64,000 bases of DNA from Dermacoccus abyssi (GTDB lineage: Bacteria > Actinomycetota > Actinomycetes > Actinomycetales > Dermatophilaceae), in the NCBI RefSeq assembly GCF_034541975.1, contig NZ_JAVYJM010000001.1; one strand, 5' to 3'. Positions 16,893-25,974 of this stretch are shown here, one piece after another. The stretch's first letter is position 1. Each line of letters starts with the position of its first letter. The position numbers and the translations under genes were made by a program. The notes under the pieces are model-generated. The model worked only from the letters and a program-made list of their open reading frames with translations, was not told where the DNA came from and ran no database searches.

Positions 16893-16973
16893 GATCCAAA
16901 GGTAGGCGAGCGCCGTGCCCGGTGCCACCTATCGAGGGGCGATCAGTCGAGTCGCAGGGCGCGCCGGTCGGTG

Positions 16974-17489
16974 TCAGGCGACGGTGGAGAGGCGCTTCGC
17001 GTTCTCTGCTGAGGTGACGACGACGCCGTCCTCGTCGCTCCACAGGTGATCGCCCGGGGTGAACGTGGCGCCGCCGAAGCTGACGGGCACGTCCTTCTCG
17101 CCCTCGCCGGCCTTGGCCGACTTGCGCGGGTTGGTGCCGAGCGCCTTGACGCCGAGGTCGAGCTCGTCGACGGCAACGCTGTCGCGGATGGCTCCGTTGA
17201 TGACGACGCCCGCCCAGCCGTTCTTCACCGCGGCCTCGGCGATCATGTCGCCCATGAGGGCGCTCTCGACGTTGGCGTCGCCGTCGACGACAAGCACCTT
17301 GCCCTCGCCGGGGGAGTTGAGGGTCTCCTTGACGATCTGGTTGTCGCGGAAGCAGCGGACCGTGACGATCGTGCCGTGGAAGCGGGCCTTGCGTCCGAAG
17401 CGGCGGAACTGCGTCGAGCACGAGTCGAGGGCGTCCTCGAGTTCGTCGTAGAGGTCAGCGGTCGTGATTCCGGCGTTCGTCTCGGACAT
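16974..17489 (-). CDS. rraA: RraA-like protein / HMG aldolase family
   Basis: A 171-residue RraA-fold protein. The pattern VLVVDGDANVESALMGDMIAE, then VVINGAIRDS and LGVKALG, matches the family, including the Gly-rich loop and the Arg (in IRD) used by aldolase members. Enterobacterial RraA inhibits RNase E, and related proteins act as 4-hydroxy-4-methyl-2-oxoglutarate aldolases. Which role applies here cannot be told. The ATG at 17489 starts at the usual family position (MSETNAGITTADLYDEL). Confidence 0.88.
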   Translation of the reverse strand: MSETNAGITTADLYDELEDALDSCSTQFRRFGRKARFHGTIVTVRCFRDNQIVKETLNSPGEGKVLVVDGDANVESALMGDMIAEAAVKNGWAGVVINGAIRDSVAVDELDLGVKALGTNPRKSAKAGEGEKDVPVSFGGATFTPGDHLWSDEDGVVVTSAENAKRLSTVA

Positions 17490-17587
17490 GGGTGCCTCTC
17501 GTGTGGGTGCGGCCTGACGTGGGTACCACCCTAGAAGTCGAGCGCTCGTGATGGGGCGCAGTGCGCGCGGTCGGTCAGGATGGTGAC

Positions 17588-18262
17588 GTGACCCACTCGT
17601 CCGACGCACAGCTGCGTGCCCAACTCTTCGCTTCCGGCGTCCCGATGTTCGTGCGGCCGAAGGACCGGCTTCGGGGGCTGTCCGGGCGTTGCGCCGCGCC
17701 CTTGCTCACCGTGCTCGTCGTCCTAGTTGCTCTTGGACACCTCGTGGGCGTGGCGGAGGGTCTCGGGTCGACGCCTGTCGAGCAGGTCGCGGGGAGCACG
17801 CAGGCCGACATCCTCGTGACCATGAGCGTTCTCGTGCTTTCGCCTGTGTGGCTCGCCGTGTTCGCCTGGGTGGCTTCCTTCCCCGAACGGCTCGTCCTCG
17901 TGATCCTTGTTGTGCTCGCCGCCTACGTCGGAGCCGGCGCCGTCGGCCTGTGGGCCCTGCGATGCGTGGGGCGCGAGCTCGGCACCCTCGGGACGATGGT
18001 CGGACGCGTCCTTCCGGTGATGACGCTCACGACGCTCTTCATGTTCTTCAACGCCGAGGTGTGGCAGGTCGTCCGCCACCTCTCGATGGGCAGGACGTGG
18101 CTGTTGGCGCTCGTCGTCAACGGATTGGGCGTGGTGTTCGCACTGTTCGTCTCGCGCGACGTGCTCGGTGACCTTCAGGACCGTTTCGCGCGAGCCGAGC
18201 CCGGCGCCCCGCGCCTGCGTCCCGGCGAGCGAATCAACGTGCTCGTCCTCGGTTCGTCGTGA
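17588..18262 (+). CDS. Multi-pass membrane protein of unknown function
   Basis: A 224-residue protein with about five hydrophobic segments (for example LLTVLVVLVALGHLVGVAEG and LVLVILVVLAAYVGAGAVGLWAL). I do not recognise the family. GTG 17588 has AGGATGG five bases upstream. Its stop overlaps the start of the next gene in a GTGA, so the pair is translationally coupled or was once one protein. Confidence 0.7.
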   Translation: MTHSSDAQLRAQLFASGVPMFVRPKDRLRGLSGRCAAPLLTVLVVLVALGHLVGVAEGLGSTPVEQVAGSTQADILVTMSVLVLSPVWLAVFAWVASFPERLVLVILVVLAAYVGAGAVGLWALRCVGRELGTLGTMVGRVLPVMTLTTLFMFFNAEVWQVVRHLSMGRTWLLALVVNGLGVVFALFVSRDVLGDLQDRFARAEPGAPRLRPGERINVLVLGSS

Positions 18263-18636
18263 CACTCGTGCAGAACGTCCTGCTCGCTGCCGTCGTCTTC
18301 TGCTTCTTCATCGGCATCGGGTGGCTCGCGGTGCCCGACGCGACGGCCACGGCCTGGATGGGGTCCGCGCCCGTGTCCTTGACCGGCACGTGGTCGGTGC
18401 TGCCGGTCAGTCAGAGTCTCGTGCAGGTGAGCCTCATCATGGCTGCAGTCAGTGGGCTGAACTTCACCGCCGTCTCCACGAGCGATGCGACGTACCGTCG
18501 CACGTTCGTCGACCCCGCCTTCGAGGAGGTCGAGGAGGCCCTGCGGGTGCGTCACGCCTATCTCGCGACGGGCCGCGACGACAACCCCGGCGCCCCCGAC
18601 AACCCGGACAACATGGCCGAGAACTCGACGTCGTGA
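18259..18636 (+). CDS. Small membrane protein coupled to the preceding gene
   Basis: A 125-residue protein with two predicted membrane segments (VQNVLLAAVVFCFFIGIGWLAV and SLVQVSLIMAAVSGLNFTAV) and a hydrophilic C-terminus ending DNPDNMAENSTS. It starts on a GTG inside the upstream stop. No known domain is recognised. It might form a complex with the upstream membrane protein, or be the detached 3' part of a longer gene. Confidence 0.7.
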   Translation: MTLVQNVLLAAVVFCFFIGIGWLAVPDATATAWMGSAPVSLTGTWSVLPVSQSLVQVSLIMAAVSGLNFTAVSTSDATYRRTFVDPAFEEVEEALRVRHAYLATGRDDNPGAPDNPDNMAENSTS

Positions 18637-18649
18637 CGCCCGCTCGGCG

Positions 18650-19381
18650 TCACATGGACTTGCGGTAACGGCCCGGCGGGATGCCGACGAGGCGGGTGAA
18701 CGTACGGCTGAACCCCGCCTGGTCGGCGTAGCCGCAGAGGTCGGCGATCTGGGCGAGCGGCATGTCGGAGCCGGTGAGCAGCCCGCGGGCCACGTCGATG
18801 CGCGTCGAGAGGATGAGTTGGCCGGGCGAACGCCCGAACACCCGACGGCAGCGGCGTTCGAGGGTGTCGACCGAGCATCCCGCCACGCGGGCGAGGTCCT
18901 GGGACGTGACGTTCTCGCCGAGATGGGCGCGGATGTGCGCGACGACGGTACCGAGCGACGTCATCGTCCGGTCGTCCGCCGCACCCTCCCCGACGTCCTG
19001 CGACATGCTGACGACGCCCGTCACCCGGCCGTCCTCGTCACGCAGCGGCACCTTGGCGGTGACGTGCCAGCGGAACGGGCCGCCCGGAGCGCGGATGAGT
19101 TCCAACTCGTTGAACAGGGGGCGTCCGCTCGAGTGGACGCGGGCGTCCTGCTCCTCGTAGCGGTCGGCGAGTTCGGCGACGAACAGTTCACCGGCCCGGC
19201 GCCCGAGCACCTCGGCGCGGGAGCGCTTGTTCGTGCGTTCGACGAAGGTGGGGTTGACCGCGATGTAACGGCCGTCGGCGCCCTTGACGCAGAACATCGT
19301 GCCGGGAAGGTGGTCGACGAGTTCGAGCACCGCGGGCCCCAGAGCGCCTGCGAGGGCGCTGAGTTCGGGGCCGTCGGGCAT
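18650..19381 (-). CDS. PAS-domain AraC-family regulator
   Basis: This 243-residue regulator has an N-terminal PAS domain (about residues 15-130: DHLPGTMFCVKGADGRYIAVN) with a PAC-like tail (VTGVVSMSQDV). A C-terminal AraC helix-turn-helix pair follows (about 140-243: LARVAGCSVDTLERRCRRVFG, then ADQAGFSRTFTRLVGIPPGRYR). It probably senses a small ligand or redox change in the cytosol. A 16-bp imperfect inverted repeat lies 30-80 bp upstream and may be its own operator. It converges with the membrane-protein gene at 18636 (13-bp gap). Confidence 0.85.
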   Translation of the reverse strand: MPDGPELSALAGALGPAVLELVDHLPGTMFCVKGADGRYIAVNPTFVERTNKRSRAEVLGRRAGELFVAELADRYEEQDARVHSSGRPLFNELELIRAPGGPFRWHVTAKVPLRDEDGRVTGVVSMSQDVGEGAADDRTMTSLGTVVAHIRAHLGENVTSQDLARVAGCSVDTLERRCRRVFGRSPGQLILSTRIDVARGLLTGSDMPLAQIADLCGYADQAGFSRTFTRLVGIPPGRYRKSM

Positions 19382-19410
19382 GGATCAAGAATACGGGTGC
19401 TTCAGCCCGG

Positions 19411-19460
19411 GATTTTGTAGACGTTCCGCGCTGTATACGACGCCGAATGTCTACAGAATC
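19411..19460. promoter_or_regulatory. Imperfect inverted repeat upstream of the AraC gene
   Basis: Arms 19411-19426 (GATTTTGTAGACGTTC) and 19445-19460 match at 14 of 16 positions, with 18 bp between. It lies between the stop of the response regulator and the start of the AraC gene. It is a candidate autoregulatory site. Confidence 0.4.
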
Positions 19461-19477
19461 ACCCGGACGCGACGCGC

Positions 19478-20134
19478 TCAGGGGACGAGGCCGGCGCGGC
19501 GGGCCGCAATGGCGGCCTGAACCCGGGTGGTGCACCCCAGCTTCGTCAGGATGCGCGAGACGTGGGTCTTCACCGTCGACTCGGCGATGAAGAGCGACGA
19601 CGCGATGTCGGCGTTCGACAATCCCTCGCCCAGCGCTGCGAGGATCTCGCGCTCGCGGTCGGTGAGATCGCTTGACAATGTTGATCGTTCGTCAACTGTA
19701 GGCGGGCGCTCGGTCGCGACGAAGCCCGTGATGACGCGGCGCGTCACCTCAGGTGAGAGCACGGCTTCACCGGCGGCGACGCGACGCACCGCGTCGGCGA
19801 GAGGGACGGCGTCGATCGTCTTGACGAGATAGCCGTCGGCGCCGGCGCCGAGGGCTCCGACGACGTACTCGTCGATCTCGAAACTCGTGAGCACGAGAAC
19901 GCGTGACCAACCGTTCGCGACGATCTCGCGGGTCGCCGCGATGCCGTCCGTGCCCGGCATTCGCACGTCCATGAGCGTGACGTCGGGGCGCAGGCTGCGC
20001 GCCTGCGCGATGGCGACGGCGCCGTCGCGCGCCTCGCCGACGACCTCGATGCCGTCGCATCCGTCGAGGATGAGGCGCAGCCCGGAGCGGATCGCCGTGT
20101 GGTCGTCGGCGAGCAGGACGCGAATGTCGGTCAT
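19478..20134 (-). CDS. NarL/LuxR-type response regulator (system 1)
   Basis: A 218-residue response regulator. The receiver has acidic residues DD at 10-11, phospho-acceptor Asp56 (VTLMDVRMPGTDG) and Lys in YLVKTID. The C-terminal LuxR helix-turn-helix (about 150-212) contains LTDREREILAALGEGLSNADIA and STVKTHVSRILTKLG. It pairs with the kinase at 20131, whose stop overlaps its start by 4 bp. The target genes are unknown. Confidence 0.92.
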   Translation of the reverse strand: MTDIRVLLADDHTAIRSGLRLILDGCDGIEVVGEARDGAVAIAQARSLRPDVTLMDVRMPGTDGIAATREIVANGWSRVLVLTSFEIDEYVVGALGAGADGYLVKTIDAVPLADAVRRVAAGEAVLSPEVTRRVITGFVATERPPTVDERSTLSSDLTDREREILAALGEGLSNADIASSLFIAESTVKTHVSRILTKLGCTTRVQAAIAARRAGLVP

Positions 20135-21258
20135 GCCACCACCTCACCAGAGTCGAGCGGAATGACGGCGTGAACGCGCCACCCTCCGTCGTGCGGACCG
20201 GCCTCGAAAACGCCGCCGAGCGAGGTGACACGCTCCGACATCGACGTGAGGCCGTACCCGCCGTCGCTCCTCGGACCGACTCCACACGGCGAGTCGACGG
20301 TGATGGTGAGGTCGCCGTCACGCGTCACGACGAGCTCGGTTTGCCCTCCGGGGCAGTGACGCTCGACGTTGGTCAGCGACTCCTGGACGACCCGGTAGGC
20401 CGCGTGCGCGACCTGGGGTGGCAGATCGCCGAGAAGTGCCGGCTCGTACCGGGCATCGATCTCGAGGCCGCGACCGCGGGCTGCGTCCACCGCATCCTCG
20501 AGGTTCGACGGTGGCATCGCCGGGCCGCCGTCAGGCCGCAGAACGGCGAGCATCGAGCGCAGTTCGCCCATGGCCTGCTTCGACGTCGTCCGGACCACCT
20601 GCAGAGCCTGCGGTGCGACCTCCGGATTCGCGAGGCCCGCCTCGGCGTGGATCGTGATGGCCGCGAGGTTGCCCGACAGTGCGTCGTGAATCTCGCCGGC
20701 CATCGCCTCGCGCTCGCCTCGACGGGCCTGCTCCTCGCGAAGCGCCGCCATGCGCGCCAGATCCTCGGCGCGAGCTCGTTCGGCCTCGACGAGGTCGGCC
20801 TGCTGCTTCGCCGACTCGCCCCACCAGTACGACGTGCCGAGGACCGCGAAGACAGTGAGCGCCGCCATGATGGCGACGCGTAGGTCGCGGGTCGCCACGA
20901 GCGTCAGCACACCGACGGCTGCGATGACGGCGACGATGACGTGGGCGAGGCGGTCGGCGATCCGGCCTCGTCCGTAACGCCCGGCCGCGTGGACGAGTTC
21001 GATGAACACGAGCAACGACGCGAGGCTCCCGCCGAAGAACCCCTCGGCGACGAAGACGAGAACGCCGACGCCGAGCGCGGTGAGCGGGCGCCCACGCCGA
21101 ACGGCCATGAGCGCACAGAGCACCGCGAGGGGTGCGAGATGCCACCAGCGTTCGAGTGTCCACGGCGTGTCCGTCCACGTCTCGACAAGACCAATCGGCA
21201 CGAGGGCGACACCCAGCGCGAACATGCCGAATGCGCCGCGCAGGTCACGGCTCGTCAC
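20131..21258 (-). CDS. Sensor histidine kinase, HisKA_3 type (system 1)
   Basis: A 375-residue membrane kinase. Five or so hydrophobic segments fill the first 150 residues, with little external domain, so it probably senses membrane state or works with a partner. A coiled region leads to the phosphorylated His in AMAGEIHDALSGNLAAI (about residue 195). The ATP-binding domain has VVQESLTNVERH and GYGLTSMSERV. It is upstream of, and overlaps, its response regulator. Confidence 0.9.
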   Translation of the reverse strand: MTSRDLRGAFGMFALGVALVPIGLVETWTDTPWTLERWWHLAPLAVLCALMAVRRGRPLTALGVGVLVFVAEGFFGGSLASLLVFIELVHAAGRYGRGRIADRLAHVIVAVIAAVGVLTLVATRDLRVAIMAALTVFAVLGTSYWWGESAKQQADLVEAERARAEDLARMAALREEQARRGEREAMAGEIHDALSGNLAAITIHAEAGLANPEVAPQALQVVRTTSKQAMGELRSMLAVLRPDGGPAMPPSNLEDAVDAARGRGLEIDARYEPALLGDLPPQVAHAAYRVVQESLTNVERHCPGGQTELVVTRDGDLTITVDSPCGVGPRSDGGYGLTSMSERVTSLGGVFEAGPHDGGWRVHAVIPLDSGEVVA

Positions 21259-21405
21259 GGGAGCGGATGCAGGTTCGGCGGTGCCACGTCAGTCATTGCA
21301 GCACGCCACCGGCCCTCATGCGTCCGTCGAAAGGATGACGCCGGTGTGCGTGAACGGCACTTCCTGCCGACGCGCGAGTACGGCGCGCGCGAGCACGCTG
21401 AGCGC

Positions 21406-22125
21406 ATGGACCTCGAACTCGCTCTCACCCTCGTGGTGCTCGCGCTCGTCGACGCGACGAGTCTCGGTACCCTCGTCATCCCGGTGTGGTTTCTCCTCAT
21501 GCCCGGACGGCCACGCGTGGGTCGGATGCTCACCTACCTTGCGGCCGTCGTCGGCTCGTACGTCGTGCTCGGTTTCGCGTTGCTCGCCGGTGCCCTCGTC
21601 TTCCTCGAACGGATCTCGGCCTGGTTCGCAGGGTCGAGCGGAGCCCACGTTCTGCTCGCCGTCGGAGCCGCCATGTTTCTCGTCGGCGTGTGCATGCCGA
21701 CGAAGAAGGACGCCGAACCAGGACGCCTCATGCGCAGGATCACCACCTGGCGCGACCGGGCGATGGGCGCCGACGGCGACGCCGGCGTCAAGGCCGTCGT
21801 GGCGCTCGCCGTGGTGGCCGTCCTCGTCGAAGCGGCGTCGATGGTGCCCTATCTCGCGGCGATCGGTCTGCTCTCGGCGGCACCGATGTCGACGCCGGAG
21901 CGGGGCCTCGCGCTCGTCGCGTACTGCCTCGTCATGGTGGTGCCCGCCCTCCTGTGCCTGGCGGCGAGGCTCATCCTGCACGAGCGCATCGAGCGACCGC
22001 TCCAGCGCTTCGGGGCCTGGATCGAACGCACGAGCCACGAGAACCTCGCCTGGGCGCTCGCCATCATCGGGTTCCTCCTCGTGCGCCACGCGTGGATGGC
22101 CGGCGCCCGCCCGCCCTGGATGTGA
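21406..22125 (+). CDS. SfLAP/GAP-family membrane protein
   Basis: A 239-residue integral membrane protein with six predicted helices. The start DLELALTLVVLALVDATSLGTLVIPVWFLLMPG is typical of the mycobacterial sulfolipid-addressing / GAP family, related to LysE-type exporters. In mycobacteria such proteins help export glycolipids; here the substrate is unknown. It is divergent from the kinase of system 1 (147 bp between starts). ATG 21406 gives the first helix intact, although its ribosome-binding site is weak. Confidence 0.82.
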   Translation: MDLELALTLVVLALVDATSLGTLVIPVWFLLMPGRPRVGRMLTYLAAVVGSYVVLGFALLAGALVFLERISAWFAGSSGAHVLLAVGAAMFLVGVCMPTKKDAEPGRLMRRITTWRDRAMGADGDAGVKAVVALAVVAVLVEAASMVPYLAAIGLLSAAPMSTPERGLALVAYCLVMVVPALLCLAARLILHERIERPLQRFGAWIERTSHENLAWALAIIGFLLVRHAWMAGARPPWM

Positions 22126-22150
22126 CCGGAACATTCGCTTCTGCCCCGTC

Positions 22151-22162
22151 ATTGCGCGCAAT
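22151..22162. promoter_or_regulatory. Perfect palindrome upstream of putA
   Basis: ATTGCGCGCAAT is a perfect 12-bp palindrome 61 bp before the putA start. It could be an operator for a proline-responsive regulator, but none is encoded nearby. Confidence 0.3.
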
Positions 22163-22223
22163 CCGCGGCCACGCTGCGGCATTTGGGCAAGACATACGGA
22201 CCGGTAGGGCGAACACTGACGGT

Positions 22224-25200
22224 ATGAGCCGGATCACTGATGCGCCGCACACCCCCGCGGCGCCCGACACCGACCCCACCGCCGTCCTGCGCGAGCTCAC
22301 GGACGAAGCCGTCGCCCTCGCCAAGAAGTGGGGCGACGCCACCGAAGCCGGCCAGACGAAGGCCGAGAAGCGCACGAGCGATCAGCTCGGCGCGCTGCTG
22401 CGTGACGAGAAGGGCCTCGACCTCGCGGTGAAGTTCGTCGACCGCGTCGCCCGCCCCGAGGACAACACGGCGGCCGCGCGCGAACTCGCGCGCCTGTCGT
22501 CCAACGAGGCCACCGGGTTCATGGGGCGCATCGACGCCGCGCTCATGGGCATCGGTTCGCGCGTCGCCACCCTCGCGCCGCCCGTCGTCGTGCCCGCCGC
22601 GCGCAAGCGCCTGCGTCAGCTCGTCGGTCACCTCGTCGTCGACGCCAGTGACCCGACGCTGGGCAAGCACCTCGCCAAGGCGCAGGCGGACGGGTTCCGC
22701 CTCAACATCAACCTGCTCGGCGAAGCCGTGCTCGGTGAGGCCGAGGCCGCTCGTCGCACCGAGTCGACCCGCAAGCTGCTCGCGCGCGACGACGTCGACT
22801 ACGTCTCGATCAAGATCAGCTGCCTCGTCTCGCAGATCTCGACCTGGGACACGGAGGGAACGGTCGAGCGCGCCCTCGAGCGCCTGCGCCCGATCTACCG
22901 GGTGGCGAACGAGGCCTCGCCCAAGAAGTTCGTCAACCTCGACATGGAGGAATACCGCGACCTCGACCTGACGATCGAGCTGTTCACGCGACTCCTTTCC
23001 GAGCCCGAGTTCCATGACCTCGAGGCCGGTATCGTGCTGCAGGCCTACCTGCCCGACGCCGTGCCCGCGCTCGAGCGACTCATCGACTTCGCGAAGAAGC
23101 GCAAGGCGGCCGGTGGCGCCGGCATCAAGGTGCGTCTCGTCAAGGGGGCCAACCTCGCGATGGAGCGCGTCGAGGCCGAGGTGCACGACTGGGAGCAGGC
23201 ACCGTACACCTCCAAGGAGGACGTGGACGCCAACTACCTCGCCTTCATCGAGCGCGCCACGCGCCCCGACGCGATGGAGGTCTGCCGACTCGGTGTCGCC
23301 TCGCACAACCTCTTCGACGTCGCCGTCGCGCACCTGCTGTCGGAGAAGCGTGGCGTGAGCGACCACCTCGACGTCGAGATGCTGCAGGGCATGGCGCCCT
23401 CGCAGGCGCGCGCCGTCAAGGCCGACGTGGGCACGGTGCTGCTCTACACGCCGGTCGTGAAGTCGGAGGACTTCGACGTCGCCGTCTCCTATCTCATCCG
23501 CCGTCTCGAGGAGAACGCGGCCGAGCAGAACTTCCTGCACGCCATGTTCAGCCACGACGACGAGGCCGACGACAAGTACAAGTACGTGCGCGACGGCCTC
23601 ACCGGCACCGGTCGCCTCACGCCCATGGAGGATCAGGAGCGTCGTTTCCGCGAGTCCGTGGACGCTCTGGCCTCGACGCCCGTCGGGCCGCGCCGCAGCG
23701 CCGAGCGCAAGCCGATCGGCGACTACTTCGAGAACACCGCCGACTCCGACCCGGCGCTGCCGGCCGTGCGTGAGTGGGCGCTCGCGGCAGTGACGCGTGA
23801 ACCCGCGCCGCTGACCTCGCCCGAACTCACGTCGCTCGAGGCCGTCGACGAGGTCGTGAGCCGTGGCGTCGGCGCGCACGAGGCCTGGGCCGCTCGCCCC
23901 AACGCGGAGCGTGCCGCGCTGCTGCGCGAGGCCGCACGCGAACTCGAGAAGCGTCGTGGTGACCTCATCACCGTCGCGGCCGCCGAGGGTGGCAAGACGA
24001 TCGATCAGGTCGACCCCGAGGTCTCCGAAGCCATCGACTTCGCGCGCTACTACGCCGACAGGTGCGAAGACCTCGTCAGCGGAATGGCCTCGGACGGAGC
24101 GCGATTCGAGCCTCACAAGCTGACGCTGGTCACGCCGCCGTGGAACTTCCCCGTCGCCATCCCTATCGGTTCCGTGCTCGCGGCGCTCGCGAGCGGATCG
24201 GCCGTCATCATCAAGCCGGCGCCGCAGACGGTCGGCTGCGTCGAGGTCGCGATGGAGGCCCTGTGGGCCGCCGGCATCCCGCGCGAGGTGGCCCAGGTCG
24301 TGCGCGTCGAGGAGAACGAGAACGGCAAGGCGCTCGTGTCCCACGAGGACGTCGACACCGTCATCCTCACCGGCTCGATCGAGACGGGGCGCCTGTTCGC
24401 CGGCTGGCGTTCGCGTCACGCCGGTGGCCCGCGCGTGTTCGGCGAGACGAGCGGTAAGAACGCCCTCGTCGTCACGCCTGCGGCGGACCTCGACCTCGCG
24501 GCCGCCGACCTCATGAAGTCGGCGTTCGGCCACGCCGGGCAGAAGTGTTCGGCGGCCTCGCTCGGTATCCTCGTCGGCTCGGTCGGCTCCTCGCGTCGTT
24601 TCCGTGAGCAGCTCATCGACGCCGTGGAGTCGCTGCGCGTCGGCTGGCCGAGCGACCTCGGCACGACGATGGGCCCGGTCATCGAGCCGCCGTCGGGCAA
24701 GTTGCTCAAGGCGCTCACGACCCTCGAGGAGGGCGAGACGTGGCTCGTCGAGCCGAAGCAGCTCGACGAGACGGGTCGCCTGTGGTCGCCCGGCCTCAAG
24801 GACGGCGTGAAGCCCGGCTCCTTCTTCCACATGACCGAGGTCTTCGGGCCCGTGCTCGGCCTCATGCACGCCGACTCCCTCGAGGAGGCGCTCGAACTGC
24901 AGAACGCGACGCAGTTCGGCCTCACGGCAGGCATTCACAGCCTCGACGAGGACGAGATCGAGTACTGGCGCGAGCACGTCGAGGCCGGCAACGGCTACGT
25001 CAACCGGCACATCACCGGCGCCATCGTGCAGCGTCAGAGCTTCGGTGGCTGGAAGGAATCGGTCATGGGCCCGGGCGCCAAGGCCGGTGGCCCCAACTAC
25101 GTCGCGCAGTTCGGTACGTGGGTGGCGGACGGCGTTGCCCGTCAGGGTGCGCCGGTCATGCCGCGCGTGCGGGATCTGCAGGAGATCCTCGCGCCCCTCG

Positions 25201-25832
25201 CGCGCACCGAGGACGACGCGGCGTGGCTGCTCGCGTCGCTGCGTTCGGACGCCTACGCGTGGCGTGAGGAACTCGGTATCGAGTCCGACCCGTCGTCGCT
25301 GCGCGCGGAGAGCAACATCTTCCGTTACCGCCCGCAGCCGCGCGTCGTCGTGCGCGCGGAACTCAGCGAGGGTCTCGACGCCGACGACCGGGCAGCCGAC
25401 CGCACCCTCGTCGAGGTGGCGCGTCTCGTGCTGGCCGCGCACCTCGTCGGTTCGTCGGTTCACCTGTCGTGGGACATCGCCCTGCAGCCGGCGCTCAAGC
25501 GACTCGAGGAGACGGGTGAGGGCCGCCAGGCGCTCGCGTGGCTCGACCGCGTCGGCGAGGTGGAGAGCTCCGCGCAGTTCGTGTCGTGGGCTCGCGCGCA
25601 GGCGCTCGACGGCGAGTCGCTGCGTATCCGCATGGTCGGCGCGGACGCCGACGGTGAGACCCCTGCGGCGCTCGCCGAGGCACCTGCTGACGACCAGGGC
25701 GCCAGCATCACGCCGCTGTTCGGCGAGGTGCTCTCGACCGGCCGTCGTGAGCTGCTGACGTTCCTGCGCGAGCAGGCGATCAGCCGCACCCTGCACCGCT
25801 TCGGTCACGTGCCGCCGGAGCTCGTGCGCTGA
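22224..25832 (+). CDS. putA: Bifunctional proline dehydrogenase / L-glutamate-gamma-semialdehyde dehydrogenase
   Basis: A 1202-residue enzyme that oxidises proline to glutamate in two steps, passing electrons to FAD/quinone and NAD+. The proline dehydrogenase barrel covers about residues 110-470 (LNINLLGEAVLGE, IKVRLVKGANLAMERVE, RRLEENAAEQNF). The aldehyde dehydrogenase covers about 530-1000, with TPPWNFPVAIP, catalytic Glu in FGETSGKNA and catalytic Cys in GQKCSAAS. A C-terminal segment of about 200 residues follows. It lacks the N-terminal DNA-binding ribbon-helix-helix of enterobacterial PutA, so it should not regulate its own gene. ATG 22224 is the family start. Confidence 0.95.
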   Translation: MSRITDAPHTPAAPDTDPTAVLRELTDEAVALAKKWGDATEAGQTKAEKRTSDQLGALLRDEKGLDLAVKFVDRVARPEDNTAAARELARLSSNEATGFMGRIDAALMGIGSRVATLAPPVVVPAARKRLRQLVGHLVVDASDPTLGKHLAKAQADGFRLNINLLGEAVLGEAEAARRTESTRKLLARDDVDYVSIKISCLVSQISTWDTEGTVERALERLRPIYRVANEASPKKFVNLDMEEYRDLDLTIELFTRLLSEPEFHDLEAGIVLQAYLPDAVPALERLIDFAKKRKAAGGAGIKVRLVKGANLAMERVEAEVHDWEQAPYTSKEDVDANYLAFIERATRPDAMEVCRLGVASHNLFDVAVAHLLSEKRGVSDHLDVEMLQGMAPSQARAVKADVGTVLLYTPVVKSEDFDVAVSYLIRRLEENAAEQNFLHAMFSHDDEADDKYKYVRDGLTGTGRLTPMEDQERRFRESVDALASTPVGPRRSAERKPIGDYFENTADSDPALPAVREWALAAVTREPAPLTSPELTSLEAVDEVVSRGVGAHEAWAARPNAERAALLREAARELEKRRGDLITVAAAEGGKTIDQVDPEVSEAIDFARYYADRCEDLVSGMASDGARFEPHKLTLVTPPWNFPVAIPIGSVLAALASGSAVIIKPAPQTVGCVEVAMEALWAAGIPREVAQVVRVEENENGKALVSHEDVDTVILTGSIETGRLFAGWRSRHAGGPRVFGETSGKNALVVTPAADLDLAAADLMKSAFGHAGQKCSAASLGILVGSVGSSRRFREQLIDAVESLRVGWPSDLGTTMGPVIEPPSGKLLKALTTLEEGETWLVEPKQLDETGRLWSPGLKDGVKPGSFFHMTEVFGPVLGLMHADSLEEALELQNATQFGLTAGIHSLDEDEIEYWREHVEAGNGYVNRHITGAIVQRQSFGGWKESVMGPGAKAGGPNYVAQFGTWVADGVARQGAPVMPRVRDLQEILAPLARTEDDAAWLLASLRSDAYAWREELGIESDPSSLRAESNIFRYRPQPRVVVRAELSEGLDADDRAADRTLVEVARLVLAAHLVGSSVHLSWDIALQPALKRLEETGEGRQALAWLDRVGEVESSAQFVSWARAQALDGESLRIRMVGADADGETPAALAEAPADDQGASITPLFGEVLSTGRRELLTFLREQAISRTLHRFGHVPPELVR

Positions 25833-25839
25833 TCGTCGC

Positions 25840-25887
25840 CACGAGAGGACGCGCCTCGCAGCCGACGCTGTGGGGCGCGTTCTCGTG
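25840..25887 (+). terminator. Terminator of putA
   Basis: CACGAGAGGACGCGCC (25840-25855) can pair with GGCGCGTTCTCGTG (25874-25887), with small bulges, starting 8 bp after the stop. Confidence 0.6.
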
Positions 25888-25974
25888 TCATCGGCCCGGT
25901 GTCGCGGCGTCGGGGAGTGACGGTGGCAGCCGCGCGGCCACCATCTCGTGTCGGGAATCGGGCACCATGAATCC

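Noticed and set aside
22149..25808. A 1219-codon open frame on the minus strand across putA
   Set aside because: It is antisense to a strongly conserved enzyme gene, its composition (Arg, Gly, Asp, Val) is that of a GC-driven shadow frame, and it has no recognisable domain.
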